DNA of 64,000 nt, taken from positions 28,219,516-28,283,515 of the forward strand of contig NC_057766.1 in NCBI RefSeq assembly GCF_010389155.1, read 5' to 3'. The position numbers and the translations under genes are program-made. The DNA is from Erigeron canadensis (lineage: Eukaryota; Streptophyta; Magnoliopsida; Asterales; Asteraceae). The notes below the pieces were generated by a model. That model had not been told where the DNA came from. It did no database searches and saw only the letters and a list, made by a program, of their open reading frames with translations. Below, piece by piece: positions 1-11,307 of the stretch (positions within the stretch are counted from its first letter, which is position 1; each line of letters begins with the position of its first letter).

Positions 1-174
1 ATTTCCGTCTATCTATACCCCCACCATAAATCTATTCAAGGACGTGGTTCTGTTCCTCAAAAAATTGTTTGTCAGCTGCATGAACAAATTCGACATCTGT
101 ACCGTCATAAACATTTGAAGATTTCGAATTTCCTTACTCAACTGCGATATAATTCAGGATCCAATTTCCAATAG
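1..174 (+). CDS. Possible 3' end of an unidentified gene running in from the left edge
   Basis: Frame 1 is open from the first base for 57 codons and ends at a TAG at 172-174. The peptide is basic and rich in His, Gln and Lys. I recognise no domain. In DNA this AT-rich an open stretch of this length can occur by chance, so this is only a candidate last exon. The next 950 bases hold no convincing gene. Confidence 0.2.
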   Translation: MSVYLYPHHKSIQGRGSVPQKIVCQLHEQIRHLYRHKHLKISNFLTQLRYNSGSNFQ

Positions 175-1127
175 TATTATCAATTTTAAACAATTATACT
201 ATTACGAGTATTAGAGCATTCCCATTTTATTATGTTCATATATATATACTAGTAATATACATATTGATCATTTCAAGAGAAATCCAACTCCTGTCACATC
301 TAAGATTATAAAAAGGTTAAACCACATTAGGGGAAACTATAATAAATGAAGATAAAAACAATGAGATTCATGGCCCCTACCAAGAACAGAGACAACAAAG
401 CTCCGTGTAACCTTTTTCTTTTCCAATGCCAAACAAAAGATGAAAATTTGGTGATAAGATAAGGATCGATATGTAATCACAAAAAAAAAAAAAAAAAAGT
501 AAAAAAACAATGTGCTACCTATATATCTGTCTTAGTTTTTAGTCCCACAGGTTTTAGGACTCAATTTTACTCACCGCCGCCTCTTCGACTAATATGTTAC
601 GAATTTTATTTTATTTTATTTTAACGGCTACGTTATATCATTATATTTCTACTGTTACTCTTAAAACTAACTCAAATATATTTAAATATACACATATATT
701 TGAATTTAAAATCCGAACTTCTCTCAAGGATACATAAGTCTCGACCATATAGAATAACTTAACAGACGTTATAAAATTTCTAATCTCATTATAAAAAAAA
801 TTTAGACATATATGAATGTCTGAGATACTTGTGGCAGTTAGAAAAACACGTACAATATGCCAAAAAATAAAAAACAAATTAAGTTCATAGACATGACAGT
901 TCAAAAAAAAAAAAAAATTTCATAGACATGAAATGCACATATTGTAGACTCTTTAATTTGGTACCCGGTCCCCTTTCTCATTGATATCACTTTTGATCGA
1001 GACGGTACAGAGACAAGATTGGGATTTGAGAAATTATGTTCATCCTTAATTTGTAGTGACTTGTAGTTGTAGCATTATGTTACGAATCAATATTTCTTTT
1101 TCATATGAAAATTTAACAATGTCGATA
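175..1127. other. Gene-free AT-rich stretch left of the ATL gene
   Basis: This holds poly-A runs near 480 and 905 and short AT-rich tracts. I see no coding signal, no RNA gene and no element with recognisable ends. The last bases probably carry the 3' UTR of the ATL gene, which is transcribed leftwards. Confidence 0.5.
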
Positions 1128-1721
1128 TCAAGGCAAATAACAATCACTTGATAAACTAGAGCTACTACTACTACCAGTACTATGTTGCCTATCTTTATTT
1201 GCAATGGATTTAGTCGGAAATCCACCACAAGTTTCACACCTCACGGTAGCCACCAAAATTTGTCTACAAGAAGGACATGAAGAATGCGAACCGAGCCACA
1301 TATCAATACAATCAACATGAAACCCATGTCCACATTGAGGCAACACACGAATTTCGTCTCCATCAATGTATTCGGCTAAACAAATAGCACAATCATTAGA
1401 CAACAACTTTTCACAAGTGTTGTTAGACCCTTTGTTTACTTTTTTAGAATCATAAATAAATTTTGGAAGAACTTCAATGACTTTCTTTTTTAGCCCTTTA
1501 TTTGCGACTTGAGGATTTTGAGTCGCCGTGCTACTGGCAACAGAAGCGCGACGCAACCATGCACAACGCGCTACCGCAATTAGACCGACTACACAAATCA
1601 AAGCGCATAAAAGAGCCGCAAGGATGACCACAAAATCTGACTCTACCGCGGCGGCTGAAGGCGGGTCAGCTATCGCCACGGGCTTATCAATGGTGGACAG
1701 GAATCTGTACGGACGAGTCAT
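1128..1721 (-). CDS. ATL-type RING-H2 finger E3 ubiquitin ligase
   Basis: Intronless gene for a 197-residue protein. It has one hydrophobic membrane segment near residues 30-56, a [12 protein letters not shown] stretch at about 76-87 that matches the ATL GLD motif, and a RING-H2 domain with ligands C111, C114, C130, H132, H135, C138, C149 and C152. The tail is Ser-rich. Order, size and lack of introns are those of the Arabidopsis Toxicos en Levadura (ATL) family, closest in style to the short ATL8/ATL78-80 group. Members are membrane-anchored E3 ligases that recruit an E2 and ubiquitinate membrane or secretory-pathway targets, often in stress or sugar responses; the substrate here is unknown. 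All eight zinc ligands are present, so it should be active. The chosen ATG starts a short acidic N-terminus before the membrane segment, and no in-frame upstream ATG fits better. A TATA box lies about 120 bases upstream. Confidence 0.93.
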   Translation of the reverse strand: MTRPYRFLSTIDKPVAIADPPSAAAVESDFVVILAALLCALICVVGLIAVARCAWLRRASVASSTATQNPQVANKGLKKKVIEVLPKFIYDSKKVNKGSNNTCEKLLSNDCAICLAEYIDGDEIRVLPQCGHGFHVDCIDMWLGSHSSCPSCRQILVATVRCETCGGFPTKSIANKDRQHSTGSSSSSSLSSDCYLP

Positions 1722-1842
1722 CTAGGCAAAATTTGAATTAGGAAAGGTGTTTAATATTGTGATACTTTTAAGAGTGTCAAGAAAGTAAGCTGTGAAGAAA
1801 TTTTTGATGCTTTGTTTTTGGGGATGTAAATTAAGAGTGATG

Positions 1843-1850
1843 TATATATA
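1843..1850 (-). promoter_or_regulatory. TATA box of the ATL gene
   Basis: A TATATATA tract reads correctly on the minus strand about 120 bases upstream of the ATL start codon, a normal TATA-to-ATG distance for a plant gene with a short leader. Position and sequence are seen; function is inferred. Confidence 0.5.
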
Positions 1851-2103
1851 GGGAAGTTATGAGGGACCATGAATGCAAGTAGATATATGCACATGTGGCT
1901 TTGTGACCAACATGGGTTTGTTCTGCTAAAAGATTAGCCACGTATTAACATTCTATAATTTGAAGGAACTTGGATTTTTTCTATTTTAGTACCGGCAACC
2001 AGTTTTTAAAATGTTGTAACTTAACCTACCACCCTATCTATAACTTTACTTAATATCCAAGTATTAACTATATACTGTGATAGCTAGATTCTATAGTTGT
2101 CAA

Positions 2104-2486
2104 ACGAGAGGAAGTAACTTCGCGTTGCGGCGGTGAGATGGTGAGGGTGATAGGTCATAGAGTATGATAGGTTATAAGAGGTGATATGTCATAAAGTGTC
2201 ATAGCCAAATGTCTTAGCCGTACGGGCTCCGCCCTCGGATTTAAAAATTCGTCGAAAGTATATCGAATGACATCTCTAATGAAAGAGCATGAAATTTTAA
2301 GAAACACCCATATAATTTTTATAATTTATCGATTTACGGTTTTTGAGATAAAATTTTTTGAAATAATTAGAGAAATAAAATGATTTATGGAGGAGAGATA
2401 AAGTTGTAGGCATTGATATATGATACATTATGTATTATCATATATATATTGTTGAATTTGAAAGTTTGAAACCATATTTCTTTATA

Positions 2487-2500
<14 letters not shown>
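2104..2500 (-). mobile_element. Non-autonomous Helitron-like element, copy 1
   Basis: Member of a family with at least five clear copies in this window. On the minus strand the 3' end carries a GC-rich hairpin (complement of cgcgttgcggcgg) followed by the terminal CCTCTCGT. The body shares long blocks with the other copies, such as cgtacgggctccgccctcgg and tatatcgaatgacatctc. The 5' end is blurred by a TA microsatellite near 2490-2518. It encodes nothing. Confidence 0.65.
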
Positions 2501-2518
<18 letters not shown>

Positions 2519-4042
2519 GTCCAACTCTATCAATCAAGCTATAATTAGTTGATTTAATAAGTGTGTACTTACTTGGAAACTTGTACTTACTTGGAAACTT
2601 GTATTTTAGTAACTTAATAATTATGTGCGCCAACACAATGACCGAGTGATTAATTTACAATGATAACAAGTAAAGAGTTATGTTAGATTTCCCTCTTTAG
2701 TTGTGGTGTTTGTTTCTAGCTACTACTATGGAAATTGCTATACGTACATATGATATTTGTAACGAATTGAAGAACATATCTTATGGTCAGAAATGAGGAT
2801 TTGGGTAATTAATATAGAAAAGCAAATGTTGTTTGGTTTGTCGACTAATTGATAAAGACCAATATTATTGCTTAATTGTTGTACTTTGTTACGTACGTAC
2901 GCTACCGTCAGATGAAAATGTGTGATTAGAGCGCCTAATAACTTTCTCAGCAACAAAAGATGAGGATTAAGTTATTTTGCCGTTAATCTTCCTTGCGATA
3001 TGGGTCCCCTATATGCACCATATATATGATCTTTAATGTAATGGCTTACAAGCACTGTGGAGGGAACTATCCATACCTACCCGAAAACTCCTTTGTTTGG
3101 CCAGCTCTTTCTATCTAGCTAGCTAGCTTGTTGTTAAAGTAATGAATCAAGTGTTTTGTGATGTATTTTTAGGTGTAAACATTTGTATGCGATTATTTAA
3201 GGCGATTGAAGTTCATCTAGTCATTGTCATTGTTCATATGGTGACGTATAACGTTTTAAGGAGTATGATTAGTGCTAATTACTTTCTTGACAACCACGGG
3301 CTATGGCTCGTCGTCCTCTCATTAGTTCCCATGGCAGTGGCCCCCTACTGCATTTGTGCTATATTGTATAACAATAATGGCTTACAAGCTAGCTTACAAG
3401 AGGGAAGCTTTCAATAATACCGACAACTAGCTTCATTGTTTGGCAAGATCTTTATATCTATTCAACTTATAGCCATAAAACTGCTTGTGGTATTTATGTG
3501 GAACTTTAAAATGGGCATGTGTGGCTTTTTTTGAACTAATCTCAACATTATGTGATAAAGCATATATCTTAGGTTCATCTATGTATTATACACTTTTGAT
3601 AATGTAAAATAGATCAAAGCACATCATTTGAGCTCACCAAGACTTAAGAAGCTGTCTGGGATTAGTGGTTATCATTAAGCCCCTGACCCAATTTGCTAAT
3701 TAGTGCTCCTAGTGCACTTGTTAAGGAGCATTTAATGAACTTGTTATTTTCTTTCTTAATCAAAAATTGTATTTAATGTGTATTAATTTAACTTAGCAAT
3801 TTCTATTTTTAAGTCATATAATTAATACATATTTTCATATTTTAAGAAAGTTGGACTTCATTAAATGCTTCTTAACTAATGCACTAGGGGCACTAGTTAG
3901 CAAATCCCTTTCCTAAAAGCATCATCAGTTTTTGTTAAACTTATATATCTCAATAGTATATAACTACTTTTTCTTCACAAACTTTTAATACTAAGTATAC
4001 TACAATAACTACGGACGTTTCCTAATTTACTTTTTTTTGAAC
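2519..4042. other. Gene-poor stretch with one weak ORF and an imperfect duplication
   Basis: AT-rich DNA. An ORF at 3142-3417 (91 codons) would give a hydrophobic peptide with two or three possible membrane segments, but there is no family match and no promoter that stands out. Imperfect copies of one roughly 80-base segment, both beginning atggcttacaagc, flank it at 3041 and 3377. I do not call a gene here. Confidence 0.4.
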
Positions 4043-4328
4043 AGGTGCACATTATTCATAATACTGAAGCACTCCTCACTATAACATGGAGAGAACCTAG
4101 CTACTCAGCATGGGTAGTCGGTTATCTAAACCAGATCCCGCTACTTCTAAACTGAGTCGGCTACCCAAGGAAAAACCCGTTACGCTTAAGCATACCTAGG
4201 CAACCCTTATCATCCATAGACGGGAGGAATTTTAACAGGGGCCAAGAAATGCAATAGCAAGTCTCGATCCCCCGCCTAGGGGGAAAACCCGGGTATCCTC
4301 AACCAGCTAGCTAGGCTGGCATCACTGG
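4043..4328 (-). mobile_element. tRNA-derived SINE-like element
   Basis: On the minus strand the right end reads like a tRNA head: an A-box-like TAGCTAGCTGGTTGAGG and, about 35 bases on, a B-box-like GGGATCGAGACTT, followed by a non-tRNA body ending near a gtgcacctgttc stretch. That is the layout of plant SINEs driven by an internal Pol III promoter. I could not define target-site duplications or the exact 3' tail. Confidence 0.45.
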
Positions 4329-5589
4329 ATCATTTCCCAATTTACTAGTGCAAACTATTTTAACATTAGTCAATCTGCAGCAAATAAATATAAGCACCCG
4401 ACAACCAACTTTGAGCAAAAAAAAAAAAGTGTGTATCATAAGATATTGAGTTATACTATATTCTTTATGTTTTGTTCTTTGGAAAGTTTTTTTTTCCCCA
4501 ACAAACCATTTTTAGCTCATTTAAACCTGAAACGTAATGTGAGATAACAAGATTCCTTATCACCTAGACCAACTTCGTAATAGGTTATATCTGAGATACT
4601 ATATACTAGATGATTTTATTATAATTGAAAAAGTTTATGTTATGTAATAATACTTTTGTGTTAGTATATATGGGCGTTTTTGTTTGTTATTTTTCTTTTA
4701 CTAACAGTATATTTCGGCTCAGCGGTAATGTCACCCCTGTCGAGAGCATTTTGCCCACATCTATCAATATTTGGTTCTTGGTTGGTTGTTTGTTATTTCT
4801 TACTCCATATTTCTTTTGCAGCGAATATAAGTGATAAGGCCCAAAGTTTTATTAAGCTCGTATCTTTGGGCTGAATAAAGGCCCAAATTTTTAAATTCCA
4901 TTGGATAACTTTAATCAACTATCAACAATACGAGGAAGACAGATGCGTGAGACTTGAGCTAGCTTTTACATATTTACGAGCATTTGGGATATCATTGGGT
5001 TTTCATATTGGGCCATATAGCTTAGAATTTGGTAAACCGCAAAAGGTCTATTTTAGTATTTCCTGACAAGAGGTCTTAACCTACCTTAGCTATACTATGT
5101 TCAATCGGAAATATAAACTCACACACGCTTGCACAAAGTGTTTTACTCTTAAGTTTTCTGATTAAATTCTGATTACTTAATAGAAAACAAAAGACTGCCT
5201 TATATAGGCTTAACAACTAGAACTGGGTATACTGAAACCCAATAGAAAATAACTGCTACCTAAAAACTAGGACCACTAAAATAAACATGGGCATCTCTAC
5301 TATCTAAAAACCAGCCCGTGATCTTAACTAGTCGGTCAATTTTCACGACCATTTCTTCACTTGCTAACAAATAGATATATGACAAAATACTAAATGACAC
5401 AAGTAATATAGATTGCATCTAACTATGATATTGACTTTCAACATACTATACAATGACTACATGTATTTAATTTCCGTATATGATGGATTTGGGTAGTTTT
5501 CTCTCCAGACCACTAGGAGATAGAGGTTTATCATCGATGGATTTAAACTAGGATCTATTCCACAAAGGGTTTTCTAATACCAACGTGGT

Positions 5590-5872
5590 TAATATAACAT
5601 ATACTAGACCCTTTTTTTGGCATCAAAAACATCACGAAGTGAAAACCGGTGGCTCAACCTTCGTTGGTGGGGTTTTTTCTTATGTCTTGGATTAATTGAC
5701 ATAAGTTTTTTTCCAACCCTTTTACAATCTTAGCAGTTAAAGTTCTAAGATGGGTCTAGACTCTGTATAGTATTGTAATTCTAGATCTTGTACTTTCGAA
5801 CACTAGTATCTTGCTAGTGTACGTTTTATTCATATTATTAATACAATTTTATTGTCGTTCCAAAAAAAAAAA
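5590..5872 (+). mobile_element. Possible LINE 3' end with poly-A tail
   Basis: A stretch with LINE-like 3' UTR character ends in a run of 12 A at about 5861-5872. No reverse-transcriptase motif remains in the short upstream part, so this would be a heavily 5'-truncated copy. The call rests mainly on the tail and sequence style and is tentative. Confidence 0.25.
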
Positions 5873-5995
5873 ATATGTATACTAGACTTTTTGAAAGTTG
5901 TGGATAATTTACACTTTTAAAGAAAAAGAGTCCATCAATTAAGAATGATAAATGTTTATACAAAATATATTTGATAATTTATAGCAATACACTAA

Positions 5996-6162
5996 GACTA
6001 TCTCCAATGTTAAGGATGCTTTAGTCGTCCTTGGGCTGCTACATCATATCCTTACAAACCCCTAAAATCCTTACACATCCTTAAAATCCTTTAATTTTAC
6101 CTCCAACCATACAAAAATCATTACATATCCCTACATCTGTATACAAAGTATTGGAGATAGCC
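5996..6162. mobile_element. Tourist-like (PIF/Harbinger) MITE
   Basis: A 167-base element with terminal inverted repeats GACTATCTCCAAT and GGCTATCTCCAAT, flanked on both sides by TAA (5993-5995 and 6163-6165). A 3-base TWA target duplication with this type of end is the hallmark of PIF/Harbinger-derived Tourist MITEs. It encodes nothing. Confidence 0.8.
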
Positions 6163-6847
6163 TAAGGGCATATGCCTTTAGGTAAAGACATAAATCAAAA
6201 AATCTTTCGTTTTGGACAAACTTCAATAAAAATATCCATAGACAACTAAAGACACCTAAGGGCGTCCAATGATACCCCATTGGAGACCGTCCAACCAAGA
6301 CATAAATTTGGGCAAACAATATTATCAGATCTCCATGCCAGATTTTGGAATTTTGTTAGTGTTAAAGAGTCAAAATATGCAGGTCAACAAATATTTCTCT
6401 CAAGCTTGTTGGATACTGTTGGATACTCTACCTATACTAATAAGTTATCTGTGACTAATTTGTATTTCACAATGTAATCATCCGAATTCAATTGTCTTAC
6501 AAAATGCAGTCACCATATATCACTATATCATTGTATTCTTATCAATGTTTTATGTTTACCATTGTTGAAGATTAATTTTATTAATATATCGAATTTTAGG
6601 TCCAAAAAAACAGCAATATATTTTCTTGCAACCCACAGTAAGAATTTGAGAGTATTAGTTACACGAAAGAATTGTTAAAGGCAAAAGTTTCGGTATAGAA
6701 TTGAAGGTCGATTCAATCAGTTTTTCATTAGAAAGAAATATCCAATTAAATATGAAAGGTTTACAAAAGTAAATGACGTAAGTTCATAAAAAAGTGATCG
6801 TTTATTAAAAAGAAAAAGTAACGTGCCTAAAATGAAGAGTTCTTAAT

Positions 6848-6852
6848 AAAAA
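6848..6852 (-). terminator. Pol III T-run terminator of tRNA-Glu
   Basis: Five A on the plus strand, so T5 on the transcribed strand, start two bases beyond the tRNA 3' end. This is the standard RNA polymerase III stop. Confidence 0.75.
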
Positions 6853-6854
6853 TG

Positions 6855-6927
6855 TTCCGTTGCCGGGACTTGAACCCGGGTCTCTCGGGTGAGAGCCGAG
6901 TATCCTAACCAACTAGACTACAACGGA
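6855..6927 (-). tRNA. trnE-CUC: tRNA-Glu (anticodon CUC)
   Basis: A 73-nt cloverleaf reads on the minus strand: acceptor TCCGTTG pairs with CAACGGA plus discriminator A; the D arm contains the A-box; the anticodon stem CTCGG/CCGAG closes a 7-base loop CTCTCAC with anticodon CTC; and the T arm carries GGTTCAAGTCC. It is a nuclear eukaryotic tRNA-Glu reading GAG codons. CCA is not encoded. A T5 run just downstream on the minus strand (6848-6852) is a Pol III terminator. There is no intron. No other tRNA gene lies nearby. Confidence 0.97.
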
Positions 6928-7647
6928 GTATATTCTTTATTTAAACTAACTTATCTAAAAATAGAATTTATGCAAAATGTATCGGAGTTCAGTTTCAATT
7001 ACTAGTATCTGTTCTCAACAAAACCAAAAGGGCAGAGGGACTTGTCACTTGTAAATATGAAACTTTGAAAGAGATGGATGTTCCAAATTAACCTTTAATT
7101 GAATTCTATATGGAGAAAATTATATATAATATACCAAAAAATAATACAAAGATGAATACATTTTGCGGTCATTTTCGAATATATGTTGGTCAACCCTCTA
7201 TTCTCTTGTTTTGTCCGTTTGTGGTGACGGTTAGATGATAATTGATACATATCTCAAACTATACTCACACATCGATCTCTACCGCCCTAATATATTCACC
7301 TCCCTCAGTCCATGCACATTCCATATATGCCTGCGTAATCCATATTAATCTAGACTAGATATCCGCATGATCGATATATACAACTTTATTACTCTTACCT
7401 AGAAATTTAAGTTTCAAACGGTAAAAAAAATATATAGAAAATGGTAATAACTTAAGGGTTATTATAAGTAATTTATTACACGCATAAAAACTAATATTTT
7501 ATACATTAAAAACAAAGTTCAGAATTTTTGAATAACAAAATATAAATTTAATGTTGCCAAATAATTTATAATGACATAAGAGACAGTGGTAGATACAAGT
7601 TTATAACCATTAAAGTAAGGAAAACAAGGAACGTGGAAAAGATTACT

Positions 7648-8140
7648 CACTACAACAAAAATGTTAATTGCTTACAATTATTTCCTCGCATTTCTAAAAA
7701 ATGTGAAAAAATATGTTAATTTATTCACATTTAAAATTGTTTAAAAAAAATTCACACTTCGAAGTGTGAAAAAATTAATAAAGACATACTTTTTTCACAA
7801 GTATAAATGTATAAGCAAAATGTTCACACTTAAAAGTGTGATAGCTAATTTGTCACATTCAAATTCCTCGCACTTCCTCTTGTGTGAGAAAATTTGGTGT
7901 CACAAGTTACTTCCACACTTTTAAGTGTTAACAATTATATATTTTTACATACTTGAAAATGTGAACTTTTTGTTTCTACATATATAATTGTGAAAATTTT
8001 TTGATCCTTTAATTTTCTTCACACTTTTAAATGTGAGTTTTTTTCACACATTTATAAGTGTGAACAAATTTACAATTTTTTAAACATTTTTAAATAATGC
8101 GAAGAAATGAGTGTTAAGATATAACATATTTGTTGTAGTG
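7648..8140. mobile_element. CACTA-type non-autonomous element with palindromic internal repeats
   Basis: Starts CACTACAACAAAAATG and ends with the inverted CATATTTGTTGTAGTG. It is flanked by a 3-base direct repeat ACT (7645-7647 and 8141-8143), the target duplication size of CACTA/En-Spm transposons. The 493-base body has no ORF but is filled with copies of a palindrome built on TTCACACTT/AAGTGTGAA, including a perfect 20-base copy at 7751-7770. In En/Spm, repeated short motifs near the ends are binding sites for the TNPA protein; the palindromes here may play that role. Confidence 0.8.
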
Positions 8141-8143
8141 ACT

Positions 8144-9132
8144 GCTATGTGGGAATTGAATTGGATAGACAATACATTAAAAGCTATATAAGGTTGTAGT
8201 TATTTATTTGATTGGCTGCACTTGCATATAAGAATAGTGAGTCATGCAAGATGAAACTACTTGGTCCCATACTAATACAGTTAAGAGATGCAAGGTGCTG
8301 GCTTGGGTTAAGAGACTTTATATGTTGGAAATTTGGAATACCGGGGAGAATGGCTGGTTGGTATATTGCCAATTTATGGTATTGATCATATTTTAGTTAT
8401 AGAATGTGTGGTATGGAATTGCGATAGGAATTCTGAAGATGGTATTGATTTTTGACTAAAGTACTAGGGCTGTCCAAGATACTGATACTTATAAATGACT
8501 AAATGTGTTAATAATTTAGACAGTAATATAATTAACATTTTTACCAAAAATAATAATATATTATATTGACATCTTTTAAGAGTTGTAATTAATAAAACCC
8601 AAAAAATATAAAATTTCTAAGTTTTTAATACATTAAACAAACGTTTCATAATCTGGAATGGGGAAATCCATTCACAACCGGCAAGTCGTTATAACTATCA
8701 ATTAAATTAAATTTAATCCAAGTTATGAAATCATATTTCCTTCAAAAATCATGACAGTTTCATATATATGTATATATATATATTTGTCTCTTTTATTACA
8801 AATCATCAAAATTTGAATGACTTTAGCAACAGTTACCATTTACTAAACATTCGTAATTTCGTATACTGGATTTAACAAAGTGTCATAGCTAGGTAAAAGT
8901 CATCGGTAGAACGTGTATCAATTTGCCAACAACTTTGTAATCAATAACTTAGCCAATAGCGAAGGTGGTCCATGTAATCAATCATATAATATATATGATC
9001 ATGCTGGGAGCCTACGTTAACCAATTCGGACCATACATTTCCTCGGTTTTGTTTGATCAGCTACTATAATTGTCATCGATCTGTCCAATCCTATATTGGC
9101 AGATGCTTCATTAATTTCTTTTAATATCCATA
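8144..9132. other. Gene-free AT-rich stretch
   Basis: Simple AT-rich sequence with a short TA microsatellite near 8763-8783. I see no coding potential, RNA gene or bounded element. Confidence 0.4.
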
Positions 9133-10045
9133 TCTATATGCGATAGTGTAAAGCAAATAGCATTGTCGGTTAAATTTTAACATTTATTTTCCTAAAATAT
9201 CTTTTCCATCTATTTTATATTTACTTAAAAATAACTGGAAAACCATTTCTCTCTCATCAAATCTCAATCACTACTCTTTTTTTTCTCTCTCATCCATAAA
9301 TCATGTTATTCCTCTAATTCATTCAAAATCTTTTATCTCAAAAATCGTACATTGATAAATTATAAAAATTTTATATGGGTGTTTTTAAAATTTCATGTTT
9401 TATTCATTAGAGAGGTCATTCGATATACTTTCGACGAATTTTAAATCCGAGGATGAGCCCGTACGGCTAAGGGTGGAGCCCGTCAGGTAGATCACCACCA
9501 TGAAAGGTTGAGGATTAGACGGATGGCGCCACTTGTTTAAGCAAGGGTTCTTGCTTAAGTACGGGGGGTTTATAATCTTGTTGAGGATTAGACGGAAAGG
9601 TTGAGGATACTTGTTGGCGATTCCTTTACAGTGAAGGGTTCGTCATCCACGCCACCAAGTATTTTGGTATGTAAATAGTGGCATGTCCCAAATGTAGATT
9701 TGGGATAGGTATTTATAGAGGCTGTGAATCGAGGCTGGGTCCTCGATCCTTTGTACGATCGTGATGTTTGTCTCGTAGTGTCTATACGGGGGACCAGACC
9801 TGTGGGGACAGTACTTGAAAGTGGTACTAGCGTAGCCTGGTCAATTCAAGCAGTTGTTCACCCTTCTACCGGACGATCTCCCGCGTCTTGTGCGCTATTG
9901 TCCCCTTCCAGTTAGCCTTCCTAGGGCCGTTCTAGTAAAGGTGTCATGGTGGTGTACCATCATCACCCTATCGCCGCCACCGCCATTACATAACTACCCG
10001 CCATTACCTCTATCACCGTCGTAATGCGTGGATATCTTCTTTCGT
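9133..10045 (+). mobile_element. Helitron-like element, copy 5, split by an internal insertion
   Basis: Plus-strand member of the same family as the copies at 2104, 27842, 28819 and 42161. The 5' end begins TCTATATGCGATAG; the shared body lies at about 9170-9485; and the 3' end at 10010-10045 has the degenerate hairpin cgtcgtaatgcgtgg followed by cttctttcgt. Between about 9490 and 9950 sits a more GC-rich segment absent from the other copies. It is bounded by the inverted pair caccaccatga / tcatggtggtg and contains a repeated gttgaggattagacgga. The inserted piece is either a separate small element or captured DNA. An ORF at 9724-9915 inside it looks accidental. Confidence 0.6.
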
Positions 10046-11212
10046 ATAAACAAAGAGATTTTAAGTTGAGTCCAAACCTAAAAGTGTCGGGATGAATAAA
10101 TCGCACTCAACTAATTCTTACCATTATACGTTTTGTAAAGACGACGTCATGCAAAACAAAAGTGTATCATCTAATTAATTTGTTGTAGTGTTTTCATCTC
10201 CTACAAGATGAAACATGTTATTTATATAGAAATATTATCAGTTATTAGCATTGTCTTGCTTAAAGTTTGATTACGTTTTAAAATTCTATTGTCTTCTTAT
10301 ATTAGACTAAACACTGTACTTACAAAATAAGATAGAAACATATTATTCGTACTACAATTGTTGAAAGGTGATCTTTTCAAGTTATTGATTAGTAATGAAA
10401 GACACTATTGGGTCACTTAATTAATAACATTTTAAATTTAGTCACTATTGTTGTTAGAAACCAAATTTTAAGTAGTCGATTTTTATCAGTATAAATCCAT
10501 CATAACCGTATGAAAGACAAAATGAAGTTAGTTTTTTAATCAAAATTTTATGAAATGACATTACCAAAAATAAGGTCACTAAAGACAAATTTCCTTTAGT
10601 GTGTATTATTATTATTACTACAAGTTATTAAAAACAAGAACCTTTAAATTGATACATATTCATATATAATTATTATGAGTTTTGTTAATGATAGCCTTTA
10701 AGTATTATTTAATTTAATGTATTTAATTTTGTACTTTGTCTTATGAAAATTCAGGAGACGGTTATTGATATATAAAGCACTAATTTTTATGCATGTAATA
10801 AGCTCTTAATGACAACCCTAAGGGCTGTAATTATCATTTTCCATTATTATGGCAATCATTTTTCTTTAAAGAATAAAATTAGTAAATAATTCTGAAGATT
10901 AAGAAAGACCCTTATTAATCCCATTTTTGCGGAGGGTAAAATTGTAAAACTAGTCCGCAAAGGTTGGCTGTCCAAGTAGACTAATCAATCTTTATCTCCT
11001 GTAATTAGAAGCTGGAATCCAAAAGCAACTTGGTTATGATATTCTGTCAATTCTTGTATCATTTTATCTCTATTGAATGTTTCCCATATAATTCTAACCA
11101 CTCTTCTATTTATCTCATTTTATATGTTATGAATTTGAGTTCAAATTGGCTTTTGGTTCAATATTTCATTTGCCAGGATCTTTCTTCACATCATCAACAT
11201 TTTTTTTTTTTG
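10046..11212. other. Intergenic stretch upstream of the PILS gene
   Basis: AT-rich sequence. The right part presumably holds the PILS promoter. I see no other gene or bounded element. Confidence 0.4.
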
Positions 11213-11222
11213 TATATATATA
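11213..11222 (+). promoter_or_regulatory. TATA box of the PILS gene
   Basis: TATATATATA after a T-rich tract, 86 bases upstream of the PILS start codon. Seen in sequence; role inferred from position. Confidence 0.45.
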
Positions 11223-11307
11223 GATAGAAAAAAGTAGACACAAATTAAGAAATATCAGATAAAGAAGTCATTTCGACGTATATCACACATTCAAGCAAGT
11301 CACAAAA

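Noticed and set aside
4625..4874. Two overlapping hydrophobic ORFs
   Set aside because: Short, T-rich and without homology or regulatory context; expected by chance in AT-rich DNA.
6163..6320. Second MITE directly right of the Tourist element
   Set aside because: Contains palindromic scraps such as gggcatatgcc and an attggag motif, but ends could not be paired.
9724..9915. 63-codon ORF in a GC-richer segment
   Set aside because: It lies inside the insertion of a Helitron, has no recognisable domain and no gene context.
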